From: Tridacna crocea
Taxonomy: Eukaryota; Mollusca; Bivalvia; Cardiida; Cardiidae
NCBI GenBank assembly: GCA_943736015.1
Contig: OX031069.1
Location: 37,358,728-37,422,727, forward strand
Direction of reading: 5' to 3'
DNA length: 64,000 nt
Shown here: piece by piece, positions 63,495-64,000 of the stretch
Position numbering within the stretch: the first letter of the stretch is position 1
Layout: each line of letters begins with the position of its first letter
Notes under the pieces: generated by a model
The model's input: only the letters and a program-made list of their open reading frames with translations
What the model was told of the DNA's origin: nothing
Database searches by the model: none
Program-made: the position numbers and the translations under genes

Positions 63495-63640
63495 ATACTT
63501 TTTTTCCCAAATGATGAAATTGTAGACATTCAAGAAATTTGGAGACAAGTACCTAAATGTGACTTAACGTATCATAAACGATATGTCGTTTATAGGGTAG
63601 AAGACAAAGTTGGGAAAGAGAAAAATACTGTTTGCCAATC
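63495..63640 (-). mobile_element. degenerate A
   Basis: TTTCCCAAATGATGAAATTG, TAGGGTAGAAGACAAAGTTG, GGGAAAGAGAAAAATACTG; the right half is missing. Confidence 0.45.
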
Positions 63641-64000
63641 TGTGTACGCTTGAGAGGCCATATTTCTATCCTATATATCCACGATAATTGCTCAGAATAT
63701 TTGAATATGGGTCATCTTGGGTCATAAACCAGATTAAATCTTGGAAAATTTGGCACTCTTTTGGCCAGAATCTAAATACTCATGAAAGTTGGTCAAAATG
63801 TTTGTTTTAATAGAATTTGAAAATAAGCGATGTTGGGCTAAAAATTAGATCACAGAGACAAATTCTGAAGAAAAGCTTGTAGCCACATTTTCAATTCATA
63901 ATTAATGAAAGTTTGGTAAAGTTTTGTTACAATATCGTTGAAGAGATTAGAAATGGGTCATGTGTAGTCAAAATGCTTAGGTAAGCGATTTCAAGGCCAT
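63641..64000. other. no gene recognised
   Basis: GGGTCATCTTGGGTCATAAA and similar words recur, but no gene seen. Confidence 0.4.

Overview
The window reads as non-coding, transposon-saturated nuclear DNA from an animal, most likely a bivalve mollusc and probably a heterodont (Dreissena/Mercenaria/Mya-like); the species cannot be fixed by eye. Grounds: AT-rich sequence, no long host ORF, eukaryotic features (TATA boxes, GT splice donors, tRNA-derived SINEs, LINE tails, a Tc1/mariner transposase), and families that are hallmarks of bivalve genomes, such as the TAGCTCACCTGAGC element with its ~160-bp internal satellite and hairpin MITEs built on a GCCTGCGCAG...CTGCGCAGGC core. All boundaries were set by hand and may be off by about 10 bp.

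Layout. 0-4 kb: LINE 3' end and the first TTAA-bounded MITEs. 4.1-7.1 kb: a 74-bp tandem array derived from a SINE tail, then a Helentron-like element carrying about twelve 166-bp satellite units. 7.7-15 kb: hairpin MITEs (C2, D, I), two palindrome-headed F elements, TTAA MITEs. 15.8-17.1 kb: a 1.16-kb element with 26-bp terminal inverted repeats, holding a TATA box and a small ORF and possibly splitting an exon. 18-23.5 kb: long-inverted-repeat element, G elements, and the best host-gene candidate (TATA plus a short first coding exon with a splice donor at 22.2 kb). 24.1-25.7 kb: a 1.6-kb element with ~529-bp inverted repeats, CACGGTG termini and a 5-bp target duplication. 30.4-33.3 kb: two decayed Tc1-like elements in opposite orientation. 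33.6-34.1 and 41.9-42.6 kb: tandem tRNA-like SINE dimers. 35.9-36.9 kb: 40-bp minisatellite abutting a tRNA-derived SINE. 39-55 kb: palindrome-headed E, G and H elements (nested, one chimeric), D and N MITEs, SINEs. 56-64 kb: LINE remnant, dense TTAA MITEs, an H element and a G/C-rich element nested in the centre of a palindromic MITE.

How it works together. Few parts look functional as genes. The only proteins recognisable by family are transposon remnants (LINE C-termini, Tc1 transposase). Two TTAA-bounded families (here A and B) together make up about 40 full or partial copies and repeatedly share one TTAA. Several otherwise unrelated families (E, F, H, more loosely G and I) start with a long palindrome whose apex resembles GAGTGC-GCA-GCACGAG; one locus joins an E arm to an H arm at that apex. 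That shared architecture, the CACGGTG-ended element and the promoter-bearing 15.9-kb element are the most likely places for something undescribed. Family letters are labels for this window only.
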